NCBI GenBank assembly: GCA_037951165.1
Contig: JBBDHG010000134.1
Coordinates: 1,603,501 to 1,667,500 of the forward strand
Direction of reading: 5' to 3'
DNA length: 64,000 nucleotides
DNA from: Lophius americanus
Taxonomy: Eukaryota > Chordata > Actinopteri > Lophiiformes > Lophiidae
Of this stretch, positions 1 through 11,125 are shown piece after piece. The first letter of the stretch is position 1. Every line of letters starts with the position of its first letter. A program made the position numbers and the translations under genes. Below the pieces are notes generated by a model. The model did no database searches. It had not been told where the DNA came from and saw only the letters and a list, made by a program, of their open reading frames with translations.

Positions 1-429
1 AATGGTGTTAATGAGCTTATATCCCCAGAATATGTTACATGAGTGTGGTGTTGTGGTATAGTCACAGCCCTAGAGACAGCAAACTACCAATCCTGACAGT
101 TGGTTCCTGTTAGTTCCTTCCGAGTGGCGGCTATGATACAAAAATACACACATGTGCACGTGCAGTACTATGCACCGAAGAGATTCAGAACACACTGTCC
201 TCAGCAGATGGTAGGTATGCAAATATTCATGTATGTTTATCACTGCCACGGTTTCTCCCGTAATCAGCCAATGGCTCTGAGACGGATATGGGGCCAGAGT
301 CAAAAGAATGTGGTTTGATGCTTTAGTGAAGACCTGTAACTTGACCCCAAAGGGCTTTTTTTTATGGATTTCAGTAGTCATTGGTGGTGTAACAAATACT
401 TGTGAAAGAGAGAGAGGATGCACTGCCTC

Positions 430-1150
430 ACTGTCCTCCCCGACAGCAAGAGTATATGCCCGAACAGTCCCTGATACTCTGTGTTGTACAAGCTATCAAC
501 CGTTATTGAACTCAATACTAAATGTAAAGCTTTGTCTAAAAACTGTGTTGTTTGTAAAATAGCTCCCCTAGTTCGTAAAATATCAACCATTACAGTGAAA
601 TATGATATACTGTATCAGAGACAAATTTCCTCAAGTGGATTCATATTCTATTCATTTACTCTATTCTATCTAGTGTAAATTGTACCAATGGTAAGGATGT
701 CATGTCAGAACAACTATTATTTGTGAAAGGCTTCCCATAGTGAGTAAAATAGGTACTATTGAAGTAAAACACAATGTCTAATAGATAGACCTCCTCCAGT
801 AGTTCCATATGCACTTACATCCGACCAACAGCTGGAAGTTTTACCTGAAAAAAGATATGTTTTACGTTAAAAAAAAAAGCTTAGTGAGTTAAATAAGAAA
901 TATTTGGGTAATATATGATATATATAAAAGAGAGACCTCCTTCAGTCCATTAATATGCGCCGAATTTGGACTAAATCGGACCAATGGTTGAACATTATGG
1001 ACCAAAAACCTTTGGAGATAAGGCCCCCCCAAACATCAGAAATATACAGCTGAACTTTTCCAAAATCACTCAAGTTCTTCCTCGCACTAAGCTCTGTGTG
1101 TGTAAAATTTTTGAATTATCCCTGAAATAGTTTTTGAGTTATCGCATTAA
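430..1150 (+). repeat. Dispersed repeat 'A', copy 1 (three degenerate ~150-bp monomers)
   Basis: Three monomers follow one another, each with a 'gtgagtaaaatatgaactatt'-like start, a 'gacctcct' middle and an 'actaaatcggaccaa'-like end. The aligned end motif falls near 682, 822 and 978, a spacing of 140 and 156 bp. The leader at 445-510 ('agagtatatgcccgaac', 'tgttgtacaa') and the tail (about 1060-1150) match those of the copy at 3040-3740. The family is not one I can name. Confidence 0.7.
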
Positions 1151-1236
1151 CACAAAGGATATGAGGCGGTTGTTTCGGCGGTGGACGTGGCGATGAAGAT
1201 TCCATAATATCCATATATAAATATGGATATATTTGA

Positions 1237-1269
1237 CAGCATGGACTGTCCTCCCAACAGTCCATGCTG
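1237..1269. repeat. Perfect 13-bp inverted repeat with 7-nt loop
   Basis: The arms cagcatggactgt (1237-1249) and acagtccatgctg (1257-1269) are exact reverse complements around cctccca. It sits just after repeat A copy 1 and next to a smaller palindrome, ccatatataaatatgg, at about 1211. It could be one end of a small foldback element. No function is evident. Confidence 0.85.
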
Positions 1270-1881
1270 GTCTAACTAGGTGAGCAGCACATTATCTGAG
1301 TTTTGGGGATTTCCAGAGCTCATTTCCGCGCTGTGTTTAATCCATGCAAATAACACCATTATCAGCAAAGCAAATAGAAGGAAGGACTTCTCATTAAGAG
1401 AGCAAATGCTCCATCACCCAGAGCAAACAGTCTCTAAGAGGAAGGCAGTATTCCACGCTGTTAAGATATGTGCCAAGCTGGCTTTGGGAAGCGTGAGGAC
1501 ATTTAGTACAGTACAGTACAGTACAACTGTAAGGGAACTGTACCTTCATTGTTTGCATATTATACCATTTTATACTTTACTCAACAACATCCCTGAGTGA
1601 AATATCATTCTTTCTACTCCTTTACATTTGTTTGACAGCTGTACTTACTATTCAGATTAAAATGTTCCATACCCGACCAGTCCAGTGAAAATTTTGTGCT
1701 TCCAAAATTTGTTGTATTTATTGTATGTGATGAACTGCAGTGTTTCTTGTACGTTGAGAAAATTATTTGAAGGCAAGGCAGGTTCATTTGCATGGCACAT
1801 TTAAACAGGCATTCTGAAGTGAGAAATAGGTTATAAGAAAGTAAAAAAAAAATACAGAACAAAACAAAAAAATATGTAGAG

Positions 1882-1885
<4 letters not shown>

Positions 1886-1975
<90 letters not shown>

Positions 1976-1979
1976 TTTT
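1886..1979. repeat. (AT)n microsatellite followed by a T tract
   Basis: About 41 uninterrupted AT dinucleotides (1886-1967) run into a poly-T tract. The Tyr-Ile repeat reading frame on the minus strand here is an artefact of the microsatellite. Confidence 0.97.
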
Positions 1980-2204
1980 AACTTATAATTAGATTTATAT
2001 ATAAGAAATACAACAGTGAAAAGTACATTGTGTTGTAATAACTGGGTAATTAATGGGTTGAATAGAAGGCAATAGCAAACAGGAAGTTCCTCAACCTTCA
2101 TTTGAAAGAACTGAGAGTAAAGCAGACCTGCTGTTCTCTGAGAGTTTGTTTCAGATATGTGGTGGATTTAAACGGAACCTTCCTTCTTCATGTTTAGTTT
2201 TGAG

Positions 2205-2560
2205 CCTGGGGACAGGAAATAGACCTGCCCCAGACAGTCTAAGGGGACTGGATGGTTCAAAATGGAGCAGCAGATCAGAAATGTTTTCTTGGCCCAAAAC
2301 CATTCAGTGCTTTGTAAACCAACTACAGGATTTTGAAATGGATTCTGACACAGACAGGCAGCAAGAGCCCGGACAATTGGATGGATATGATCCACTCTCC
2401 TGGTCTTAGAGAGGACCTGAGCCACAGCGTTCTGAATCAGCTGCAACTGATTGAGTTTTTTGGGGAGACCTTCAAACAAACCATGGCATTAGTCAGGTCA
2501 ACTGAAGATGGATGCGTTTTTCTAAATCCTACTGAGACCTCAATCCTTTAGTCTTCAATA
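2205..2560 (-). mobile_element. L2-like LINE 3' fragment
   Basis: The + strand has the wording familiar from the antisense 3' part of fish L2-type LINEs: 'gcagatcagaaatgtttt', 'ctgaatcagctgcaactgat', 'gcattagtcaggtcaactga' and 'gatggatgcgtttttct', in that order. This points to a 5'-truncated element on the minus strand. All frames are broken. The family assignment rests on remembered consensus motifs. Confidence 0.6.
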
Positions 2561-2664
2561 TGTTATTATTTTCAATAAACTGCATAAAAGTATTTAAAAA
2601 AAAAAAAAAAAACATAATAAAATACATTCATTACAGAATTCAAACTGTATAAAAAAAAAAAACC

Positions 2665-2875
2665 CAACCCACTTCCCTTTAGGGGTCGCCAAAGCGGATC
2701 ATCTGTTTCCATCTCGTCCTGCCCTCTGTATTTTCTTCTTTCACACCAGATCTACTATCCTTCCTTTTCACGTGTCCAAACCATCTCAGTCTGGCCGCTC
2801 TTATTTGTTTTTAATATGTCTAACCTGGGATGTGCGTTTGAAATCCTGTCCATCCTTTTCACTAAAAAGTTAAAA
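2665..2875 (-). mobile_element. RTE-like LINE, 3'-end fragment
   Basis: Motifs 'ctttaggggtcgccaaagcg' and 'catgtgtccaaaccatctca'-like text (here cacgtgtccaaaccatctca) are the antisense 3' end of a LINE very common in teleosts. The same family appears at 41120-42660. Only about 200 bp remain, preceded by an A-rich run at 2650. Confidence 0.7.
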
Positions 2876-2879
2876 AAAA

Positions 2880-3060
2880 AAATCTTATGACGAGGAAACC
2901 TGGACCCGACGGGGTCACAAGCCAGAGTACTTCAAGAACACGTCCCAAGCCCGGATAAATGATGAGGGCTGTGTGTCGGTATGGGCTACCAGCATAAACC
3001 TATGACAAATCAATATATGGAACACCAAACTGATTTCAAAACCGGAATGGTCAATTTAAT
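2880..3060 (+). mobile_element. RTE-like LINE, 5'-end fragment in opposite orientation
   Basis: 'cacaagccagagtacttcaa', 'cccaagcccggataaatgat' and 'accggaatgg' are the sense-strand counterpart of the 5' leader seen in antisense at 42420-42660. It directly abuts the antisense 3' fragment to its left, making an inverted pair. Confidence 0.65.
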
Positions 3061-3740
3061 ATAAAATAAAAACTAGGTCTACGCTGTCGTACCTAACAGG
3101 AAGAGTATTTCTCCAAAAAGCTCCCAATCCCCTGCATTGTACAAGTAATTCCCCTGATTGAACTTTTTAAATTAAATGTGGCTCATCAATTATTTGAAAC
3201 AACCCATTTTCTTTGAAAAAAAATCCCATACTGACTCAATAATGATACAATTAGACTAATGGTGGGAAATCTATGGAAAAGAGACTGTATTCCACAAAAA
3301 GTCCCGTAGTGAGTAAAATATGAACTATTAGAATAAACTATGATGCAAACAAGAAAGATCCGCTTGAACAGATTCATACGCACCAACATTTGGACTAAAT
3401 CAGACCAACGATTAGGAAGATATGGCCAAAAAGCCGTTGTTTTTTTCCTAATAGCTCTCCCTGTTGAATAAAATATGAGCTATTAGAGTAAAATATAATA
3501 TACACAAGAAAGATCTCCTCGAGTGGATACATATGCACCAATGTTTGACTAAATCGGACCAACGGTTGAGAAATCATGGCCCAGAAAACTTTTGATAATA
3601 GGCTCCTCATAGTGGCGGAAATATGCAACTCACCTTCCCCATAATCAATACAATTCTTCCTCACATTAAGGTCTATGGGGGGTACAGCATTGGAAAATGA
3701 TGCATGAAACTGTTTAAAACTTATTTATTTATAGGTTATA
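3040..3740 (+). repeat. Dispersed repeat 'A', copy 2
   Basis: This is the best-preserved copy. Two clear monomers have 'actaaatcagaccaacg' at 3394 and 'actaaatcggaccaacg' at 3548, 154 bp apart. Each is preceded by 'gagtaaaatatgaactatta'-like text. The leader ('aatcccctgcattgtacaag') matches that of the copy at 45945, and the tail ('cttcctcacattaag') matches that of the copy at 430. Its 5' edge overlaps the LINE fragment, so the boundary is approximate. Confidence 0.75.
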
Positions 3741-5159
3741 ATGTAAATTCCTTAAACTTGTACAAACTTTTTGCAACATATAATATGTAGAGTTTTCAAT
3801 ATCCCAACCACAAAAGAATTGGAGGGACATAACTCAATGGGTTTTGGCTCTTGGTCGTCTTTCTTAATGAGCACAACTCAAATTTTTCCCTGAAACTTTT
3901 CACACACACCAAGAAGGAACGGGTAGTGGTGTATTTTACTTCCTACTTCCTACTTCAAGTTGTGTTTACTCTTCCGTTTCCATGGCCACAAGTTGGGTTG
4001 TTTTTGTTTCCGGAACATAACCCAAAAAAACATTATTTGCACAACAAGCATATAGTGAAGTGGTTCCTTTTGCTATTTAGGGAATGGATTTTTGTGATGG
4101 GAATGTGTGTCATATGAGGGGTTTCTGTGACATAACACAAAAACTGTTATTTTTTGTATATTCTTCCACAAAACTTGATGTACACATCTCCCTCGCAATG
4201 GAGAAGTGCATTTTCTTCGCTATTTGGGGGATTTCAAGCCAAACTTTTCAGTCATGTCTGTTGTGGGAATAGTTGAAGCAAAACTGCAACAAAAAAAAAG
4301 CGCCCAGTTTTTGTGTAGTGTGCAATGGATTTTCAATTATGCATTTTAGGGCCCAAGTTATGCATCACATAATTGGTTACAATCAATTTGCTAATTTTTA
4401 CGTTTATGAACAGACATGGACCTGGTGGTTTTCATCTAAATTTGCTCAAATTTCAAGTAATGGTCTCATTACATATTGGGTTTTTTTCAGCTTGAGTGTT
4501 AACATGTGTCCTTTGATGTAGAATTTCTCGTTTCATTTTGAATGTGTTTAATTTTTTTCCGGATACGCATTTCATAAAATTGCTATGAACGGGGACCACT
4601 TGAATAAATGATGTCCCTCTTTGATGAAATGCAACGCATGCAAGGGATCCTGATTATATCATACTTGTTATTGAGAGTTAACCTTTCTCCAACCTGAATA
4701 CACTTTGAATGGTAGGCCGGGTGAAATGGTCGCCGGAAAATCGCAGACATTTCATTGGATTATGTGTGCCTGCAGAGAGCGGATGCTCTTTCCCTCCTGA
4801 CAGAAACAGCCTATCAGATCTCCATTCTTCTGGATCAGACAGACACAGGAGTAAACAGCAAAGCAGTGTTGGGTTTACAGATGGGCTGTGTCCTCTGCAG
4901 AACTGTGACACTGAGCTTTGAAAGGCCCACTGCTTGCAGCTTAATTTCCTTTATAAAAATGAGCGTAGCCCCTGGTATTTCTTTCGAGTACATACTGTGT
5001 TTCAGTACTATCTTATCTTTCAGTGCTCCTCTGGTGTCTTATAGCCTCGGTCGCTGAGATAATTCACGTGCTTTCATGTGCGTGCCCGTCGGACAGGGAG
5101 TGATCATTTGCAATAGATCTGTTACCGATTTTCAACGCCTTGTTAGCATTTATCACTTA

Positions 5160-5492
5160 GTGGGTTTACATGGAGAGCCCAACACAACACGAAAACCCAA
5201 CACGGCCTCACTGATAACTTAGAATGTGTGTTAATGTCGTAAAGATGTTATTATAGGAATAAACCTGAGTCATTATCAAACTCGATCACGCGATAGTCCC
5301 ACCTTCTGATAAAACTTGTCATCTATTGCTTTTGTTCTTATCACTCAGCTGTTGACAGTTCTTCCAATTGATGTGTCAGCGCATGTTAATTCTGTTTACG
5401 ATTAGGTCACTGCTCATGTAAACAAGTCAAACAGGAATATTATTTCAAAAATGATTTCATTCTGAAACAAAGAGTGTCCATGTAAACACACC
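5160..5492. mobile_element. MITE-like element with 'tttacatgga' terminal inverted repeats
   Basis: The left end gtgggtttacatgga (5160-5174) and the right end tccatgtaaacacacc (5477-5492) are near-perfect inverted repeats enclosing about 330 bp with no reading frame. Such ends are typical of short non-autonomous DNA elements in teleosts. No clear target-site duplication was found. Confidence 0.6.
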
Positions 5493-7296
5493 TACCAAGG
5501 TACTTCTAAAATCTCCTTTTTAAGTGTTATTATTCATTTTTGAGCACATTTTTAAAGAACTGGATTTAATGATGGGTTGTGTCTGAGCCATTCACGTTTG
5601 ACTTACTCTCTTCTCTGGTCTGGATGTTTGAACTACAGTTTATAGTGTCTAGAATAACAGCTGAAGCCCACTCCCCGACATGTTAACCGCTGCTGGCAAA
5701 TTAGTTTTCTCTGTTTGCAGAGGAAGTGAAGTTATCTCCTTTTGCTCTTCTGTGGCTCACCTCCCCGCTCAGGCTATGGGCGGTTAGATTAGAAGCTTGT
5801 CTTTGAGGTCTGTTTGCCTCTGTGCTACCACAGAGACCCTTTTCACTCCAATCCAGTGATTCACACTATGTGCATAGTTCGACTTTTGAACTTGCAAAGA
5901 ATCTGCAGAGGCTTCTTTTTTTATGTCCAGCTTTGTGGCCTGTTGGGTTCTGTTTGTTCTGAGACAAACCAACAGATTGAGTCAACTTTGTTTGCTTTGT
6001 TGCTGTTGACAGATGGAAACACTGAAGGCCCAGAACAACATTAGCAGTACGAGCTAGCTAAAGTGGACCCGTCTTTGTTGCTAACTGTCCTCTAATTGAT
6101 GACCAGATTCTCGACATCCCTCTATCCCATCGGTCAGTCAGCAGCAGGGCGTTTGGAGGGATATTTGTATGGTTAACAGGAAAAAACATGTTGCATAAGG
6201 TTTCTATTTCCACTCCTGGATTCGCATGAAAGCTGCCTTTTGTCAGTTGGATCTCCTTCCTGACTGCATTCGCCCACCGTATTCTTTCTTGTCCTTGGAT
6301 GGGTGGGCTATTCTTTTCATCATCCTTTACAAGTCTTCCAAGAGAGCAGCAATTAACATTCTTAAAAAATAAATAAACTTTTAAGTGAAAATGTTCCATG
6401 TCGTCCTCTTTAATCCTCACTGCCTTAATCATATATAGGCTGGATTATCAGTTTTTCTGTCAAAGTTGACATTTACCACTATTCCATACAGACCTGCTAA
6501 TTATTTTAAAGGCTAAGCTATGTTTTCATCTGATTTCCATGGATTTGATTCGGTAGCTTTGAGGGGAATGTAAACACAATCAATTCAGGGAATGATTTTC
6601 CTCATCCAGCCAGCGCTGTGGAACCGACAGCGTTCTATATTATTTCCATTTTTTCTCTGTTCTTAACATTTACAATACGTTTCTAGGTTTGCAATAGAAT
6701 ATTCACCTCAAAAAATAAATTTATAGTATCTTCTTATCCATGTTCCCAGTAGATGACAGCTGTCATAAATTTACCTTTACCTTACCTGAGCAGAAGACGA
6801 GATCAGCCACTATAAAACAACGAAGGTAAATTAGCGTTTTTTCCACTTTATTCCCAAGCAGTACTGGAGACGTACTGTATGTAAGAAGTCACAACAGACG
6901 GCAGCACCGCTCAGCTATTCGTTAAGCCTATTCCGGTCATGGAACCCCTATTTAAAATGATGCATCGGCAAAGTGCTGATCCCCCTCTTATAGCAACTGG
7001 GGAACATATTTAAGACTATCATTTAGGAGGGATTGTGAGGAAATAAGGTAAACCAAACATAACTGCCAAATAACAAACTATCGCCATTAAAATTAGGTCA
7101 TTTATTCAGGCTCTGCAAATGGTAGAGACAGCTGAAACTAAATTGCCCATTGAAGATAGTTAATAATCAAGCAGCATGCTATAGAAGATCTTCTTACTTG
7201 AGATTTTATGGAATCCACATAGTTTCCTTATGAAAATCTCCCACTTTTGTGTACCTCAAACCTCCACCAGGCGAGAGAAAATGTATGGCGGACTAT

Positions 7297-7440
7297 AAGG
7301 AAGCAACTTCAGCCACATCCCTCATAAGGAAGCCACCTTCAGCCACATCCCTCATAAGGAAGCCACCCTCAGCCACCCCCTTTTAAAAGGAAGCAACCCC
7401 TCTTATCAGGAAGAAACCTTCTTTCATAAGGAATCAGTGA
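7297..7440 (+). repeat. 29-31-bp tandem repeat
   Basis: Units beginning 'aaggaagc' start at 7297, 7326, 7356 and 7387. The first three contain 'cagccac', and the last part is degenerate ('aggaagaaacc'). Confidence 0.85.
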
Positions 7441-9739
7441 TAGGGTATGTGGTAGTGAACTGAAAATCCAGTCTACATTGAGGTTCCACTGCATAAGTAA
7501 CGCACCATATGCAGCTTTCACCAGCAAAGGGTATGAAGCTGTTTATATAACTATATTTGGGGTAGAAAAATTCACATCTAAAAATGTAGCTACCAAACAA
7601 ACAGACAATGGAGGAGTTTTGGTGAGGTGCAACATTGGGTTGAGACCTACTTGATTCGAGGTCGTTGATGAACGCTCTTGTGAACCAAGGCTGATCTGGA
7701 CTGCTGTCATTTGGAATAGCTGCTTTATCTTTCGAAAACATAGGAAATTAGTATTTCAGTACAACAGCCCCCCTGTGAACAGATAGGATATCATTTTAAG
7801 CCTTCATTTTCACACGCTATCTTGCGATAAACCTGAGCCAAGTACAATAAAGCTAAAACGAGATTAGGGAAGGTAAAGCGAGACTCATTCACTCCTAAAT
7901 CTGCATTATCTTGTTCCCATTCATTCAAGCTCTGTTTTGAACCTGATGGAATCAGATAGACGCCAGATCAGAATGTCACTGATTGAGTACAGATTAGAGA
8001 CAGACGGGACACGAGACGTATAGAGATGTTAAGGAGCTTCTTTGCCCACCCGTAGGTGCCCAAAGAACGGCCTACTATCCCTCACCACCTCGGAGTGACA
8101 GCTTCCTTTGCCTGCATGCTCCTCTAAAGCCTGCCTGCGTTATAAGTCAATGAGATATTAATAATTAACCAAGGCTTTTTTCACAGTGAGACCAGACTCC
8201 CATGGCGAGACAAAGGAGCCAGCCAGGCCTTAGCCACTGAGCCCCTCAACGGTACTTTTCCGTCCCTGAGAGTGAGACGGAAAGAAAGAAAAGGAGTTAG
8301 AGTGGGAGAGAATCGGAGAGCTAAAGCCCACAGATGGCAGGCTGAAACATAGCACTGCCTCTTAAATACACGAACACAGGCCCTTAGACATTTCAATGGC
8401 TATCCAATCCCTCCCGCAATTACCAATAGACAGGCTGTTTGGCCGTTGGACTTTTTTCATTGCTTGGCTTGTGGGGAGCAAATACACTCCTAATGGCTTG
8501 TGTGTATGTGTTTGTGTGGTTGCACATGTGTGTTTGCATTTTCTGTGCTAGAAGTAGGTGACTCATCAGCACTAAGAACACACTCCTGCACAATAAGGTA
8601 TAAACACACACACACACACGAAGGCTCAGCGGGTCATCAGCACTGCTAATGACACGCTCCTGAAAAGATTCCAGTGAGATCTGAGTCAAATGAAACTCCC
8701 CATAACGAGCCCTGAACCTGCTGTTTTGAAATGATAACAGGAATTAACTTTTAGCGTTATCAAAAAGTCTGGAATCTTGAACATTACGTACCAGGTCTTA
8801 TGTATAAGTCAAAGTAAATGTGATGCTCCTTCAACTATTGAATGCTTTCATTCTTTTAAATGAGCTTTCTTATGTACAAGCACACAGAATTTTGTGAGTA
8901 AATTAATTTACTTTTCATCTACAGTAACTTGCAATCCGATATTCTCTCATAAGGGGTTCTGCTTCTCTTTTTTTTTTGCTCGTAAGGACATTAAATGACA
9001 CTAACATTTTATTTATAATGGTTGTAAATTTATGAGTGATATAAAATAGTCCATGCAGCATATATGGTCTTTTTTTTTCTTTGTTAAATGCAACATATAC
9101 AGCATCAAATTGTATGTGTACAACAACTATATACGTATAAATATGTACAGCAATATTTTTAATATAGTTTGTATATAGTATATGTAATACAAGACATGTT
9201 ATTAAAGTACTTGTTGGAAACCAGAAGCCTTGTATTTGTATTTGGATACATAAATAATAGTCCTAAAGCAGCATTGCAATAACATTTAAATAATAAAATA
9301 TTACACTATTTATATATATTCATTCATTCCTCACATCCAGAGAAAAGGGTTGGTTAGTTATCATTTCACTTCATCCACTCTCTATTGTCAAACTCTAGCG
9401 CCTGCTTTACCCATAATGCATTCTGACCATGACCATTTTTTTGTTTTGCTCGCAGCAACTATAGAAGTCTTATATAGTTTTAATTTTGTTAACTGTTTAT
9501 CGATTGTGTATTAGTCCTGTGCAAAATAGCTTTTGCAATTTTTCATATTTAGTCATGTCATCTTGTTTTGTTTTTTAGTTGAAGTAAGTTATAGTCTGTT
9601 AAATATCAGTGTGTTTTAGTCTCATTCTAGTCAAATAATACTGAATAATTCTTCTGGTGAGTAAAATTTTGTTAATTTATGTGTTTTGTTGATTCAATTT
9701 GAAAATGTCTGGTCTGATAATGTAAATTTAAGGAATCCG

Positions 9740-10180
9740 GATATGGAACAAGTTCTGATTCAAAATATTCATTTTTGAACCCAGCTTCTTATCCATTTAA
9801 AGATTGACAAAAGTTGTAGATTGTTTTGGCCCCAAGACATCTAGTCTGGCTTTACTTGATAAAACTGGGAGTTTCTGGGCACCATTTAGAGAACCGTTGG
9901 AAGGGAACTAGCTACCAGATGGTTCCAATAGTCTTTTGCCCCTACTCCCAGGTCATACGCCTGATTTGCATGTCAGGACAGACAGCTATTGGCCTCCCCC
10001 AGAGTTTCCTGCCCGGGCATTATTTAGTATCTTTTGGGGTCCTATTGTACGCACCACAGAGAGGGCTAGACCACTGATGTACCCTAGCCCAAAGGTCAGA
10101 CTCCAGCATTGTTGCACATGCGAGGCCTCTGCAACACCCGAAACCAACCTGTTTCATGTGCAACAAAAATAAAGCCGAAA
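9740..10180 (-). pseudogene. 28S rRNA-derived relic
   Basis: Read on the + strand, this is a decayed antisense copy of an internal part of large-subunit rRNA. Landmarks occur in the correct order: 'cttcttatccatttaaag', 'ttttggccccaagac', 'gataaaactg', 'agatggttcc', 'gtcttttgcccctactccca', 'gatttgcatgtcagga', 'ccagagtttcctgcccggg' and 'cttttggggtccta'. Several differences are C to T or G to A at CpG sites of the functional gene (for example tttcggcc to ttttggcc), as expected of methylated dead DNA. There are also deletions. The right 130 bp align less surely. It is either a fragment of retrotransposed rRNA or a 28S-derived SINE; an LTR was considered and dropped. Confidence 0.8.
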
Positions 10181-10492
10181 AAAGATTAAATTAGAAGGAT
10201 CCGGGTCAAGTTTTTTTTTTTTTAAATACATACATGTGTTTTCTTCTTAAACAATATTGCATGTTAATTCACAGCTGGTGGTAAGTGTAGAAGCAAATAT
10301 TTTTGTTAGTCTTTTGTTTTTATAGCGTCAGGCAGGGAATGGGGGGAAAGTTACCTTAGTCTGGAAAAGTCACGTTATTCTAACTCATTTCTAGAAGTTA
10401 TTTAAAACCCATTTCAATTGCCACAAGATATCACTTCTACGAAATTTTGGGGAAGGGTGGGGCATGTGTCTGGAAAACTAGTCAAACACGTT

Positions 10493-10530
10493 CAACATCA
10501 TGCTGACCGGCCTTGATCAGCATGATGTTG
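10493..10530. repeat. Perfect 14-bp inverted repeat with 10-nt loop
   Basis: caacatcatgctga (10493-10506) and tcagcatgatgttg (10517-10530) are exact reverse complements around ccggccttga. No function is assigned. Confidence 0.9.
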
Positions 10531-10689
10531 TACTTGTTTGGGGTTTCGCAATCTGCCCGGTTTTGCGAGTGCTACTCTAGCTCTAGTTTGTTTTTCTAAG
10601 AATCTCACCAGCGCTTTCTTGAAACTTGCTTGAGTTATTAATCCATAACAAATCTGCATGTTCTATCATAACCGTATCATTTCAGGACT

Positions 10690-11125
10690 ATTTTAAGCAG
10701 TTGGAGGAGTTAGCTGAACGTAGATTTGAAGTGATTAGCCTAAATTAATGTAAATGATTGAAGTCGTACGCTAAAAGTAAACGCTGGAAAAGCTAAACAT
10801 AAAGAGTTGAAGTAGTTAAGTAAACGTCACGAGTTGAAGTATTTACCTAACGTAAAAGGTTGAAGCTAAAGCTAAAGGTTAGCTAAAAGTAAAGAGGTTT
10901 ACTGGTTGGCTAAAAGTATTGATTTTAGGTAGTTGGCTAAAAATTATGAGATGAAGTAGTTAGCTAAAAGGTAAATTGAAGTAGTTAGCTAAAAGGGAAA
11001 TTGGAAGTAGTTAGCTAAAAGTAAAAAGTTGAGGTAGTTAGCTCAACGTATTGAGTTGAAGTAGTTGATAAAAATTAATGTGAACATTTTGAATAGGTAA
11101 AAGTAATGAAGTAATGGTTGAAGCA
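10690..11125 (+). repeat. Degenerate minisatellite, unit ~25 bp
   Basis: Many imperfect copies of 'gttgaagtagttagctaaaa' plus 'gtaa' follow one another, clearest at 10930-11070. The two ends decay gradually. Confidence 0.85.

Noticed and set aside
1883..2101. 72-codon frame made of Tyr-Ile repeats
   Set aside because: It is a translation of the AT microsatellite.
6058..6432. 124-codon minus-strand frame with a faint THAP-like spacing (RIRWANAVRKE ... LCNMFF)
   Set aside because: The zinc-binding C2CH pattern is not present, and there is no transposon context or splice signal.
9826..10172. Possible solo LTR of an endogenous retrovirus (TG start, TATA-like and AATAAA-like words) with open frames
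   Set aside because: The ordered 28S rRNA landmarks explain the sequence better, and no matching CA end or duplication was found.
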